From positions 1 to 6,932 of the forward strand of contig JAENVZ010000143.1 of assembly GCA_016650315.1 (NCBI GenBank): a DNA stretch of 6,932 bases, given 5' to 3'. The notes under the pieces were generated by a model. That model saw only the letters and a program-made list of their open reading frames with translations, searched no databases and had not been told where the DNA came from. Origin of the DNA: Alphaproteobacteria bacterium. GTDB lineage: Bacteria; Pseudomonadota; Alphaproteobacteria; Sphingomonadales; Sphingomonadaceae. Of this stretch, positions 1 through 5,755 are shown piece after piece. The number at the start of each line of letters is the position of its first letter. Positions within the stretch are counted from its first letter, which is position 1. The translations under genes and the position numbers were made by a program.

Positions 1-1722
1 GTCATTACCAAGGGCGCGGGACGCGTGTCGGAAGTGTCCGCCCGTTTCACCCTGGACGCCTTGCCGGGCAAGCAGATGGCGATCGACGCCGATCTGAACG
101 CAGGCCTCGTCACGCCGGAAGAGGCCAAGGCTCGGCGTCAGGAAGTCGCCACCGAAGCGGATTTCTACGGTTCGATGGACGGTGCATCCAAATTCGTGAA
201 GGGCGACGCGGTCGCGGGCGTGCTGATCCTTGTCATCAATATTCTTGGCGGCATCATCCTTGGCACGGTCAGTCACGGCCTGTCGTTGGGTGAGGCGGCG
301 CAGACCTATGTGTTGCTGGCCATCGGCGACGCTTTGGTGGCGCAGGTGCCTGCATTACTGCTTTCGATTGCGGCGGCGGGCATCGTCACGCGGGTCAATT
401 CGCCGCTCGACCTGTCGGGCCAGATCGCCAGCCAGTTCGGATCCAGCAAGGCATGGACTCCCGTTGCGGGCATTCTCACCATCATGGGCCTGTTGCCCGG
501 TATGCCGCATATGATTATCCTGCCGGCTGCCGGTGTCGCGGGCTTTGCCGCCTGGCGGTTGCGCCACGGCCCAGCTAAAACTGATGAGGCCGCCGTTGAA
601 GAAACGCAGCCGGAAAATCCGGCCCATATCAACTGGGACGATGTGTCCGACGGCGCAACGCTTGGCCTTGAAATCGGCTATGGCCTGATCGGTCTGGTTG
701 ATGAACGCAAGGGCGCGCCATTAATGGCCCGCATTACCGGCATCCGCCGTCAATTGTCCCGCGAGCTTGGCTTTGTCGTACCGATGGTGCGGGTAAAGGA
801 CAATCTGGCGCTGGAACCCAATTGTTATCGCATCACGATTGCCGGCGTCATTGTTGGCGAGGATGAGATATGGCCTGAAGATCTGCTGGCGCTCGACAGC
901 GGGGATCTGGAGAACGAAATTCCAGGACGCAAGGCGAAGGACCCCACCTTTGGTCTGGACGCTGTCTGGATTCCCAAGGACAAGCGTAGTGAAGCAGTGG
1001 TTGCAGGCTATACCGTCGTTGATCCGCCGACAGTGGTGGCAACGCATCTCAACCATCTGATTACGCTCAACGCTTCGCAGATGTTTGGCCTTGATGAAGC
1101 GCGCAAGCTGCTCGATGCGCTGAAGGAAAAGGCGCCTCATCTTGCCGAGGGTCTGACGCCCAACCCGCTTTCGCTCGCTGCTATTGCCGCTGCGTGCCGC
1201 TCGCTGCTGTCCGAAGGCGTGCCGCTGAAGGATTTCCGTCGCATTTGCGAGGCGATGATCGATGTCGCCGGACCCGATGTCGGTCCCGACCAGCTGATCG
1301 AGGGCGTGCGCCAGCGTATCGGCTCGCTCATCATTCAGAACCTCGTGCCGGTGAAGATGCCGCTGCCCGTCATCACGCTTGATGGCGATCTGGAAGCGAT
1401 GCTGGCGCAGGCGATGCGTATTTCGGGTGGGGCGCAGCATCCGATAGAGCCTGCTCTGGCAAACCGCATTGTTGAGGCGGTCATGCATTCGGCCCGCCCA
1501 ATCATGGGGCAGGCACGCAGTTTTGCGATCGTAACATCGCCGGTTGCACGGCGGGCGCTGGCCCGTTTGTTCAAGCCGCATTTGCCCGAAACACCGGTGC
1601 TGTCTTTCCTGGAAATCCCGGACAGCAAATCGGTCGAAGTCGTCGCCGTCGTCGGGGGAGAGGCTTCGGCCACCCGGCGCGAAAACAAGGCGCACTCATT
1701 CGCGCCGGAAAAAACAAACTGA
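1..1722 (+). CDS. flhA: Flagellar biosynthesis protein FlhA, 3' part (5' end outside window)
   Basis: FlhA is the integral-membrane export-gate protein of the flagellar type III secretion apparatus; it couples ion flow to export and docks chaperone-substrate complexes through its cytoplasmic domain. The frame is open from base 1, so the gene enters from the left. The 573 residues seen would lack roughly the first 120 of a usual ~690-700. Visible residues 1-35 carry the family block VITKGAGRVSEV...FTLDALPGKQMAIDADLNAGL, followed by EADFYGSMDGASKFVKGD (about 52-69). Hydrophobic membrane segments lie at about 70-92, 102-130 and 152-186, including the conserved AIGDALVAQVPALL. After a variable acidic linker (about 190-210) comes the soluble C-terminal domain, to residue 573. 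An internal GTG at base 25 is not the start. The stop is 18 bp before fliA on the same strand, so the two are probably co-transcribed. Nothing looks broken. Confidence 0.97.
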   Translation, partial: VITKGAGRVSEVSARFTLDALPGKQMAIDADLNAGLVTPEEAKARRQEVATEADFYGSMDGASKFVKGDAVAGVLILVINILGGIILGTVSHGLSLGEAAQTYVLLAIGDALVAQVPALLLSIAAAGIVTRVNSPLDLSGQIASQFGSSKAWTPVAGILTIMGLLPGMPHMIILPAAGVAGFAAWRLRHGPAKTDEAAVEETQPENPAHINWDDVSDGATLGLEIGYGLIGLVDERKGAPLMARITGIRRQLSRELGFVVPMVRVKDNLALEPNCYRITIAGVIVGEDEIWPEDLLALDSGDLENEIPGRKAKDPTFGLDAVWIPKDKRSEAVVAGYTVVDPPTVVATHLNHLITLNASQMFGLDEARKLLDALKEKAPHLAEGLTPNPLSLAAIAAACRSLLSEGVPLKDFRRICEAMIDVAGPDVGPDQLIEGVRQRIGSLIIQNLVPVKMPLPVITLDGDLEAMLAQAMRISGGAQHPIEPALANRIVEAVMHSARPIMGQARSFAIVTSPVARRALARLFKPHLPETPVLSFLEIPDSKSVEVVAVVGGEASATRRENKAHSFAPEKTN

Positions 1723-1726
1723 AGTC

Positions 1727-1732
1727 GGGGGA
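1727..1732 (+). promoter_or_regulatory. Ribosome binding site of fliA
   Basis: GGGGGA lies 8 bases before the ATG at 1741, in the 18-base flhA-fliA gap. It supports a start at the first of three consecutive ATG codons (1741, 1744, 1747), although either later ATG would also be within reach. Confidence 0.6.
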
Positions 1733-1740
1733 CGTAAACG

Positions 1741-2478
1741 ATGATGATGCAGGACATAAAGGCAGAGGAAACCGGTCTCACTTATGGCCGCCGCGCCACT
1801 GCGGTAACGCCCGAAGCGCTGGCCCGCAAATATATGCCATTGGTGCGCAAGATCGGCTGGCACGTTCATGGCCGCGTTTCGAACGCCATCGATATTGAGG
1901 ATTTGTTGCAGATCGGCATGGTTGCGTTGGTCGAGGCGGCGAACAGTTTCGAGGATCGCGGCTTTGGTTTTGCCAGCTATGCCCAGATGCGCATTCGCGG
2001 TGCGATGATCGACCATTTGCGGCGTCACGCCACGATCTGCCGATCGGCTATGGCACGCCGCAAACAATTGTCCGCTGCTCGCGCCAGGCTGGAACAACGG
2101 CTGGGCCGGATGCCGACCGATGCGGAAATGTCCACCGAAATGGGGCTTGCGCCGGCTGAATATCGCCAGATCGTCGATAGCAGCGAAATCGCCCAGCATC
2201 AAAGCATGGACGAGGTCTATTCCGACCAGAATATGTGGTTCGCCGATGTTGAGGACCGCGCCGATGATGTGCTGGAACGCGAAGGGCTGAAACGGGCGAT
2301 AGCGGAAGGCATCGGCCAGTTGCCCCAGCGTGAGGCGATGGTGTTGCAGCTCTATTTTGTCGAGGAGATGAACCTGGAGGAAATCGGCCAGACGCTCGAT
2401 ATCGGTGCCGCCCGGGTGTGCCAGATCAAGAAGGCGGCTCTCGCCAAATTACGCGGCATGTTGAGCGAATGGGAGTGA
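1741..2478 (+). CDS. fliA: RNA polymerase sigma factor FliA (sigma-28, flagellar)
   Basis: FliA directs RNA polymerase to late flagellar promoters such as flagellin, and is normally held back by the anti-sigma factor FlgM until hook completion; flgM is not in this window. The protein is 245 residues, a usual FliA length. Region 2 spans about 28-95 (ARKYMPLVRKIGWHVHGR, then IDIEDLLQIGMVALVEAANSF and FASYAQMRIRGAMIDHLRR). Region 3 spans about 105-150, with LGRMPTDAEMSTEMGL. Region 4 spans about 185-242 and contains the helix-turn-helix NLEEIGQTLDIGAARVCQIK. Oddly, the segment just after DHLRR reads HATICRSAMARRK instead of the DWVPRSVRR-type sequence of enterobacterial FliA. Its position behind flhA supports FliA rather than a general-stress sigma. 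A plausible target is the sigma-28 promoter at 5497-5523. Confidence 0.95.
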   Translation: MMMQDIKAEETGLTYGRRATAVTPEALARKYMPLVRKIGWHVHGRVSNAIDIEDLLQIGMVALVEAANSFEDRGFGFASYAQMRIRGAMIDHLRRHATICRSAMARRKQLSAARARLEQRLGRMPTDAEMSTEMGLAPAEYRQIVDSSEIAQHQSMDEVYSDQNMWFADVEDRADDVLEREGLKRAIAEGIGQLPQREAMVLQLYFVEEMNLEEIGQTLDIGAARVCQIKKAALAKLRGMLSEWE

Positions 2479-2512
2479 CGCTTTTCCCCGTTTCCTGAAC
2501 TGATTGACTTTG

Positions 2513-2537
2513 GCCCCGGTTTTCCGGGGCTTTTTTT
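2513..2537 (+). terminator. Intrinsic terminator after fliA
   Basis: A perfect 7-bp stem, GCCCCGG (2513-2519) with CCGGGGC (2524-2530), closes a TTTT loop and is followed directly by seven T residues (2531-2537). It starts 34 bases after the fliA stop. It probably ends the flhA-fliA transcript and separates it from the transporter gene. Confidence 0.93.
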
Positions 2538-2571
2538 GTAGGTCCATGTCCTAGCATTACCTGCGCCTCGG

Positions 2572-2600
2572 CTGATACATCTGCGGCAACGCACTATATT
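2572..2600 (+). promoter_or_regulatory. Possible vegetative promoter of the metal transporter
   Basis: CTGATA (2572-2577, four of six matches to TTGACA), a 17-base gap and TATATT (2595-2600, five of six to TATAAT) resemble a housekeeping promoter. The -10 box ends only 10 bases before the ATG at 2611, so the transcript would have almost no leader. A small inverted repeat, TGCG-GCAA-CGCA (2582-2593), sits in the spacer and could be an operator, but arms this short may be chance. This is inference from the sequence only. Confidence 0.3.
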
Positions 2601-2610
2601 GGTAGGGATA

Positions 2611-3531
2611 ATGCACGGACATCATAGCCACGGGCCGCAAGGCCACAGTCACGCTCCTGCCGATTTCGGGCGGGCATTTGCTATCGGCATCGTCCTGAAT
2701 GTCGGGTTTGTCGCGGTGGAGACGGCTTACGGTCTGATGGCGGGGTCGATGGCGCTATTGGCCGATGCCGGACATAATCTTTCGGATGTATTGGGTCTTG
2801 TCATCGCCTGGGTAGGTGTTGGCCTGGCCAAGCGAATGCCGTCGCGGCGCTTTACCTATGGGCTGCGCGGGTCAACGATCCTTTCTGCCCTGTTCAATGG
2901 CTTGCTGTTGCTCGTCGCGGTCGGCGCCATTGCTTTTGAAGCCATTACCCGACTGGGTGCGCCGCAGCCTGTGGCGGGTGGCACCGTGATCGTGGTTGCG
3001 TGCATTGGCATCATCATTAATACAGTAACCGCCTTGCTGTTCGTGCGCGGACGCAAGGGCGACCTCAATATTCGTGGGGCGTTCGTTCATATGGCCGCCG
3101 ATGCCACCGTGTCGTTGGGCGTGGTCGTTGGCGCTCTGGCAATGATGGCGACAGGCGCATACTGGATCGATCCGGTCATAAGCCTTGTCATCGCTGCAAT
3201 CATTCTGTGGAATACCTGGGGCCTGCTGATTGGTTCGGTAAAGATGTCGCTTGCCGCCGTTCCGCCGGGTATTGATCCTGAAGCAGTGGAAGCATCGCTG
3301 ATCGCGCTTCCCGGTGTGACGCATGTTCACGATCTGCACATCTGGCCGATGAGTACGACGCAAACGCTTTTGACAGTCCATCTGGTCATGCCGGGCGGTC
3401 ATCCCGGCGATGCATACCTGTTCGATGTGCAGAGCAGGCTGGCCCATGATTTTCATATCGGTCACGCGACGATCCAGATCGAGATCAACGATGCGGGGGA
3501 TTGTCAGTTGCACCCTGCGTGTGAGGTCTGA
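2611..3531 (+). CDS. Cation diffusion facilitator (CDF) family metal efflux transporter
   Basis: CDF proteins sit in the inner membrane and export divalent metals such as Zn, Co, Ni or Cd in exchange for protons. The protein is 306 residues from ATG 2611. It has a His-rich N-terminus (HGHHSHGPQGHSH), about six membrane segments (roughly 20-40, 45-75, 90-112, 122-146, 155-180, 186-208) and a soluble domain from about 215. The metal-site motifs are H55xxxD59 (AGHNLSD) in helix 2 and H160xxxD164 (HMAADA) in helix 5, the HD-HD pattern typical of zinc-type members. The soluble domain has VHDLHIW (H240, H243), H257 and H285, where family members bind regulatory metal, plus a C-terminal Cys298-His301-Cys304 cluster. 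An upstream in-frame TTG at 2599 overlaps the predicted -10 box, so ATG is preferred; GGTAGGG at 2601-2607 is close to it. Its metal cannot be read from sequence. No metal regulator gene is adjacent and no flagellar role is evident. Confidence 0.93.
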   Translation: MHGHHSHGPQGHSHAPADFGRAFAIGIVLNVGFVAVETAYGLMAGSMALLADAGHNLSDVLGLVIAWVGVGLAKRMPSRRFTYGLRGSTILSALFNGLLLLVAVGAIAFEAITRLGAPQPVAGGTVIVVACIGIIINTVTALLFVRGRKGDLNIRGAFVHMAADATVSLGVVVGALAMMATGAYWIDPVISLVIAAIILWNTWGLLIGSVKMSLAAVPPGIDPEAVEASLIALPGVTHVHDLHIWPMSTTQTLLTVHLVMPGGHPGDAYLFDVQSRLAHDFHIGHATIQIEINDAGDCQLHPACEV

Positions 3532-3557
3532 TTAAACCTCTCCAGACGTGCGAAAGC

Positions 3558-3581
3558 CCCCGTCCTCTGCAAAGGACGGGG
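3558..3581. terminator. GC-rich hairpin after the transporter, possible bidirectional terminator
   Basis: Perfect 9-bp stem CCCCGTCCT (3558-3566) with AGGACGGGG (3573-3581), loop CTGCAA. GCGA (3550-3553) and TCGC (3584-3587) can extend it across a small internal loop. It begins 26 bases after the transporter stop. On the - strand it is followed by GCTTTCG, a weak T-tract; on the + strand no T-run follows. Termination in either direction is plausible but not canonical. Confidence 0.5.
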
Positions 3582-3613
3582 ACTCGCGCGGATACCCCTT
3601 TCGGGGATTGGAA

Positions 3614-3653
3614 GACCCCCGGGACGTTGGGGACACAAGGCGCCCCGGGGGTC
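3614..3653 (-). terminator. Strong hairpin downstream of the flagellin genes
   Basis: Perfect 10-bp stem GACCCCCGGG (3614-3623) with CCCGGGGGTC (3644-3653) around a 20-base loop; GGGG (3629-3632) and CCCC (3643-3646) could pair instead. In the flagellin direction it starts 65 bases after the stop at 3719 and is followed only by TTCC, so it may be a factor-assisted terminator or a 3'-end stabilising structure. A smaller hairpin, CCCC-TTTC-GGGG (3595-3606), lies between it and the hairpin at 3558-3581. Confidence 0.5.
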
Positions 3654-3718
3654 ATTTGACCGGCAAAGGTGGACCAATACCTCAGTCGATCAAGTCTGTT
3701 CGTTCTTCAACCGACCGC

Positions 3719-4531
3719 TTAGCGAATTAGCTGCAGCACGCCCTGCTGGCTCTGGTTGGCCTGGGCCAACATTGCCGTGGAGGCTTGGCTCAGGATCTGC
3801 GACTTCGCCATTTCGGTCGTTTCCGACGAGAAGTCGACATCTTCGATCCGTGAGCGCGCTTCGGTCAGGTTGGTTGCCTGCGACGTCAGGTTGGTGATCG
3901 CCGATGCCAGGCGGTTCTGTGACGCACCAAGGCTTGCACGGCCTTCGCTGATCGTCGTGATCGCGGTGTCGAGCAGACCAAGCGCCGTGTTCGCGCCCGC
4001 CTGGGTCGACAAATCGACCGTGTCGATTGCCAAGGTTGTGGTGGTGGCATCGGTCATGGTGATGTCGATCGTCTGACCCGAAGCTGCACCTGCCTGAATG
4101 GAGATGGTGTTCGTGTTGTTCAGCAGGCTGACACCGTTGAACGATGTGTTGGCCGCAATATCACTGATCTGGGCAAGCAGTTCCGTGGATTCAGTGTTGA
4201 TCGAGGTGCGATCGTCCGTGGATAGGGTGCCGTTGGCAGACTGGACGGCCAGTTCACGTACGCGCTGCACCAGGTTGCTGATTTCGCCGAGAGCGCTGTC
4301 AGCGGTCTGGGCCAGCGAGATGCCGTCATTGGAGTTGCGGACGGCCTGCTGCATACCCTTGATCTGAGCCGTCATTTTGCTGGCGATGGCAAGGCCTGCG
4401 GCGTCGTCGGATGCACCATTGATGCGCTTACCTGTGGAAAGACGCTCCATGGACTTCTGCAAACCCATCGAGGCGCTGGAGGATGCGGTACCCGCACGGA
4501 TTGCGGCGACATTGGTTCCAATTACAGTCAT
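3719..4531 (-). CDS. fliC: Flagellin, promoter-distal copy
   Basis: Flagellin is the structural subunit of the filament, exported through the FlhA-containing apparatus. The protein is 270 residues, made almost entirely of the conserved N- and C-terminal helical domains: MTVIGTN...[10 protein letters not shown]...DDAAGLAIA...[17 protein letters not shown] at 1-84, and [12 protein letters not shown]...[15 protein letters not shown] at 223-260, ending in QGVLQLIR. The middle, about 138-185, is short and Thr/Ala-rich, so no large outer D2/D3 domains are present. Residues 89-97 read QRVRELAVQ. The start at 4531 has AAGGAAG 6 bases upstream. By hand alignment it is about 76% identical to the neighbouring flagellin (205 of 271 columns). 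No sigma-28 or sigma-54 motif is visible in the 78-base gap upstream, so it probably depends on read-through from that gene. fliC is the generic flagellin symbol; the strain's own name may differ. Confidence 0.95.
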   Translation of the reverse strand: MTVIGTNVAAIRAGTASSSASMGLQKSMERLSTGKRINGASDDAAGLAIASKMTAQIKGMQQAVRNSNDGISLAQTADSALGEISNLVQRVRELAVQSANGTLSTDDRTSINTESTELLAQISDIAANTSFNGVSLLNNTNTISIQAGAASGQTIDITMTDATTTTLAIDTVDLSTQAGANTALGLLDTAITTISEGRASLGASQNRLASAITNLTSQATNLTEARSRIEDVDFSSETTEMAKSQILSQASTAMLAQANQSQQGVLQLIR

Positions 4532-4537
4532 ATTTAA

Positions 4538-4544
4538 CTTCCTT
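4538..4544 (-). promoter_or_regulatory. Ribosome binding site of the promoter-distal flagellin
   Basis: On the - strand, AAGGAAG stands 6 bases before the ATG at 4531 and fixes this start. The strong purine-rich site suits an abundant protein. Confidence 0.75.
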
Positions 4545-4572
4545 CTTCATGGTGTAATGTCCCCGCAATTTT

Positions 4573-4601
4573 GGTGCTGGACCGGGTCACGGCCCAGCAC
4601 C
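4573..4601 (-). other. Hairpin between the two flagellin genes
   Basis: GGTGCTGG (4573-4580) pairs perfectly with CCAGCACC (4594-4601). Past one mismatch, CCG (4582-4584) and CGG (4590-4592) extend the stem to 11 pairs around a 5-base loop. In the flagellin direction it is followed by AAAATTGC, with no T-run, so it is not a standard terminator. It could partly reduce read-through, or protect the 3' end of the upstream flagellin message after processing. Confidence 0.5.
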
Positions 4602-4609
4602 GGTCATTA

Positions 4610-5425
4610 TTATTGGATGAGTTTCAGGACACCCTGCTGGCTTTGATTGGCCTGGGCCAGCATGGCGGTCGACGCCTGGTTGAGAATCTGCGCCTTTGCG
4701 AGCGCAGTGGTCTCCGCCGAGAAATCGACGTCTTCAATCCGCGACCTGGCTTCCGTCAGGTTGGTCATCGTGGATTGCAGATTGTTGACGGCCGATTCCA
4801 GGCGGTTCTGCGAAGCGCCCAGACCGGCTCGGTTTTCGTTGATCGTAGTGATTGCGGTGTCGAGTGTCGCCAGGGCGGCGGTCGCACCGGCCTGCGTCGT
4901 CAGATCGATGGCGTTGATGGCCAGCGCCGTGGTGTCTGCGTCCGTCAGCGTGATGTCGGTCGTCTGACCGGCACTAGCGCCCGACTGGATGGTGACAGTT
5001 GCCTGAGAGCCGTCGAGCAAGCTGACGCCGTTGAACGAGGTGTTCGCCGCAATATCGCCAATCTGGGCGAGCAATTCGGTGGCTTCGGTCTGGATCGACG
5101 TGCGGTCATCGGTGGACATGGTGCCGTTGGCCGACTGAACGGACAGTTCACGCAGCCGCTGTACCAGGTTGCTGATTTCACCCATGGCGCTGTCGGCGGT
5201 CTGGGCCAGCGATATACCGTCATTCGCGTTGCGGATGGCAACGGTCATGCCCTTGATCTGCGACGTCATCTTGCTGGCAATTGCCATGCCCGCCGCGTCG
5301 TCCTTGGCGCTGTTGATGCGCTTGCCGGTCGACAGGCGCTCCAGCGACATGGAGAGCGACATTTCCGCCCGGTTCGCGGCGCTGGCTGAGCGCATTGCAG
5401 ATACGTTTGTTCCAATAACAGTCAT
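4610..5425 (-). CDS. fliC: Flagellin, promoter-proximal copy
   Basis: Filament subunit, 271 residues, with the same conserved ends as its neighbour: [11 protein letters not shown]...[22 protein letters not shown] at 1-50, and [12 protein letters not shown]...[23 protein letters not shown] at 224-271. The differences cluster at residues 11-28, 138-190 and 209-222, so core helices are constrained while parts of the coiled-coil face and the central segment vary. It has one more residue than the other copy, near position 140. Residues 89-97 read QRLRELSVQ. The start at 5425 has GGAAGGAA 7 bases upstream. A sigma-28 promoter lies at 5497-5523, giving a leader of about 65 bases, which suggests control by FliA. 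The stop is 78 bases before the second flagellin, in the same direction. Confidence 0.95.
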   Translation of the reverse strand: MTVIGTNVSAMRSASAANRAEMSLSMSLERLSTGKRINSAKDDAAGMAIASKMTSQIKGMTVAIRNANDGISLAQTADSAMGEISNLVQRLRELSVQSANGTMSTDDRTSIQTEATELLAQIGDIAANTSFNGVSLLDGSQATVTIQSGASAGQTTDITLTDADTTALAINAIDLTTQAGATAALATLDTAITTINENRAGLGASQNRLESAVNNLQSTMTNLTEARSRIEDVDFSAETTALAKAQILNQASTAMLAQANQSQQGVLKLIQ

Positions 5426-5432
5426 TTCAAAA

Positions 5433-5440
5433 TTCCTTCC
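5433..5440 (-). promoter_or_regulatory. Ribosome binding site of the promoter-proximal flagellin
   Basis: On the - strand, GGAAGGAA lies 7 bases before the ATG at 5425. It resembles the site of the neighbouring flagellin, consistent with duplication or shared strong translation. Confidence 0.75.
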
Positions 5441-5496
5441 GCGCTAAAACAAGAGATCGCTGGTTTGATTGCAGTCCGTTGCGGTCTCGTTTGGGA

Positions 5497-5523
5497 ATAA
5501 CGGCGGGCGGCAGAGGAACTTTA
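5497..5523 (-). promoter_or_regulatory. Sigma-28 (FliA) promoter of the flagellin genes
   Basis: On the - strand, TAAAGTTC (5523-5516) is followed by GCCGTTAT (5504-5497), with exactly 15 bases between TAAA and GCCG. The enterobacterial FliA consensus is TAAAGTTT and GCCGATAA with this arrangement, so matches are 7 of 8 and 6 of 8. Transcription would start near 5490. A run of T residues lies just upstream of the -35 box on this strand and could act like an UP element. The fliA gene in the same window makes the assignment coherent. Confidence 0.8.
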
Positions 5524-5570
5524 AATGCCCGTCAAAAAAATGTCGGAAGGACGGCCTGTTCGTCAAAGTG

Positions 5571-5588
5571 CTGACACGCGCGCGTCAG
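5571..5588. promoter_or_regulatory. Candidate operator / activator binding site (18-bp palindrome)
   Basis: CTGACACGCGCGCGTCAG is palindromic except for one mismatched pair. Its centre is about 106 bp upstream of the predicted sigma-54 start (near 5685), the usual range for enhancer-binding activators, and about 90 bp upstream of the predicted flagellin start. It could be the binding site of the adjacent activator or of another flagellar regulator. That role is inferred from position and symmetry only. Confidence 0.45.
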
Positions 5589-5626
5589 GCGAGCGTCGCG
5601 CCCGCGTGATATGATCGGGAAAAGTG

Positions 5627-5636
5627 CGGAATTCCG
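5627..5636. repeat. Short perfect palindrome in the divergent promoter region
   Basis: CGGAATTCCG is a perfect 10-bp palindrome, about 50-58 bp upstream of the predicted sigma-54 start. It may be a second regulator site or chance; short palindromes are common. Confidence 0.25.
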
Positions 5637-5659
5637 GGAATAATCCGGCGCTATAAAAC

Positions 5660-5674
5660 TGGCACGCATATTGC
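5660..5674 (+). promoter_or_regulatory. Sigma-54 (RpoN) -24/-12 promoter of the activator gene
   Basis: TGGCACGCATATTGC matches the consensus TGGCACG-N4-TTGC at every defined position; the invariant GG (5661-5662) and GC (5673-5674) have the required 12-bp register. Transcription would start near 5685, giving a leader of about 70 bases before the ATG at 5756. Because the gene it serves encodes a sigma-54 activator, self-activation is a natural possibility, though a second activator elsewhere in the genome could also drive it. Confidence 0.9.
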
Positions 5675-5721
5675 TTAATTATCATAGTTAATCTTTTCCG
5701 ACGGAGGTCGCCGGGAAAGCA

Positions 5722-5735
5722 GGCGGGGGTCCGCC
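5722..5735 (+). other. Small hairpin in the activator leader
   Basis: GGCGG (5722-5726) pairs with CCGCC (5731-5735) over a GGGT loop, 20 bases before the ATG at 5756. A good Shine-Dalgarno-like GGAGG at 5703-5707 has no start codon at a proper distance. The hairpin may bring that purine tract closer to the start, or may do nothing. Confidence 0.3.
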
Positions 5736-5755
5736 AGAAAATTGTGGGGGCATTG

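Larger units (their letters stand above)
5426..5755. other. Divergent intergenic control region, 330 bp, no gene
   Basis: No credible coding frame lies here. Reading left to right it holds the flagellin ribosome site and leader, a leftward sigma-28 promoter (5497-5523), a run of seven A (5534-5540), an 18-bp near-palindrome (5571-5588), a 10-bp palindrome (5627-5636), a rightward sigma-54 promoter (5660-5674), an AT-rich start region and a small hairpin (5722-5735) before the activator start. The activator and the flagellins are transcribed away from each other from this region. Confidence 0.85.

Noticed and set aside
721..1695. 324-codon open frame on the - strand
   Set aside because: It lies wholly opposite the conserved soluble domain of FlhA; the predicted protein is Arg/His-rich with no recognisable motif. 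It is a by-product of codon bias on the other strand.
2599..2610. Upstream TTG start for the metal transporter
   Set aside because: The TTG overlaps the predicted -10 box TATATT and has no purine-rich site before it; ATG 2611 begins the natural His-rich N-terminus.
3548..3730. 60-codon + strand frame starting at GTG
   Set aside because: It has no ribosome site, runs through the GC-rich hairpins and overlaps the end of a flagellin gene. The hairpin structure explains the region better than coding.
4532..4609. A separate promoter for the promoter-distal flagellin
   Set aside because: I looked for sigma-28, -24/-12 and vegetative motifs on the - strand and found none with acceptable spacing; one inside the upstream gene cannot be excluded.
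4571..5389. 272-codon open frame on the + strand
   Set aside because: It is antisense to the promoter-proximal flagellin, which has all conserved flagellin motifs; the predicted protein is Arg/Gly-rich and unlike known families. The same holds for the shorter + strand frames at 3756-4076, 4098-4367, 4647-4967 and 5169-5447.
5530..5575. A second sigma-28-like or TTGACG promoter on the - strand (TTTGACG ... TCCGACAT)
   Set aside because: The -35 matches only two of four core bases and the -10 five of eight, much weaker than the box at 5497-5523 just downstream.
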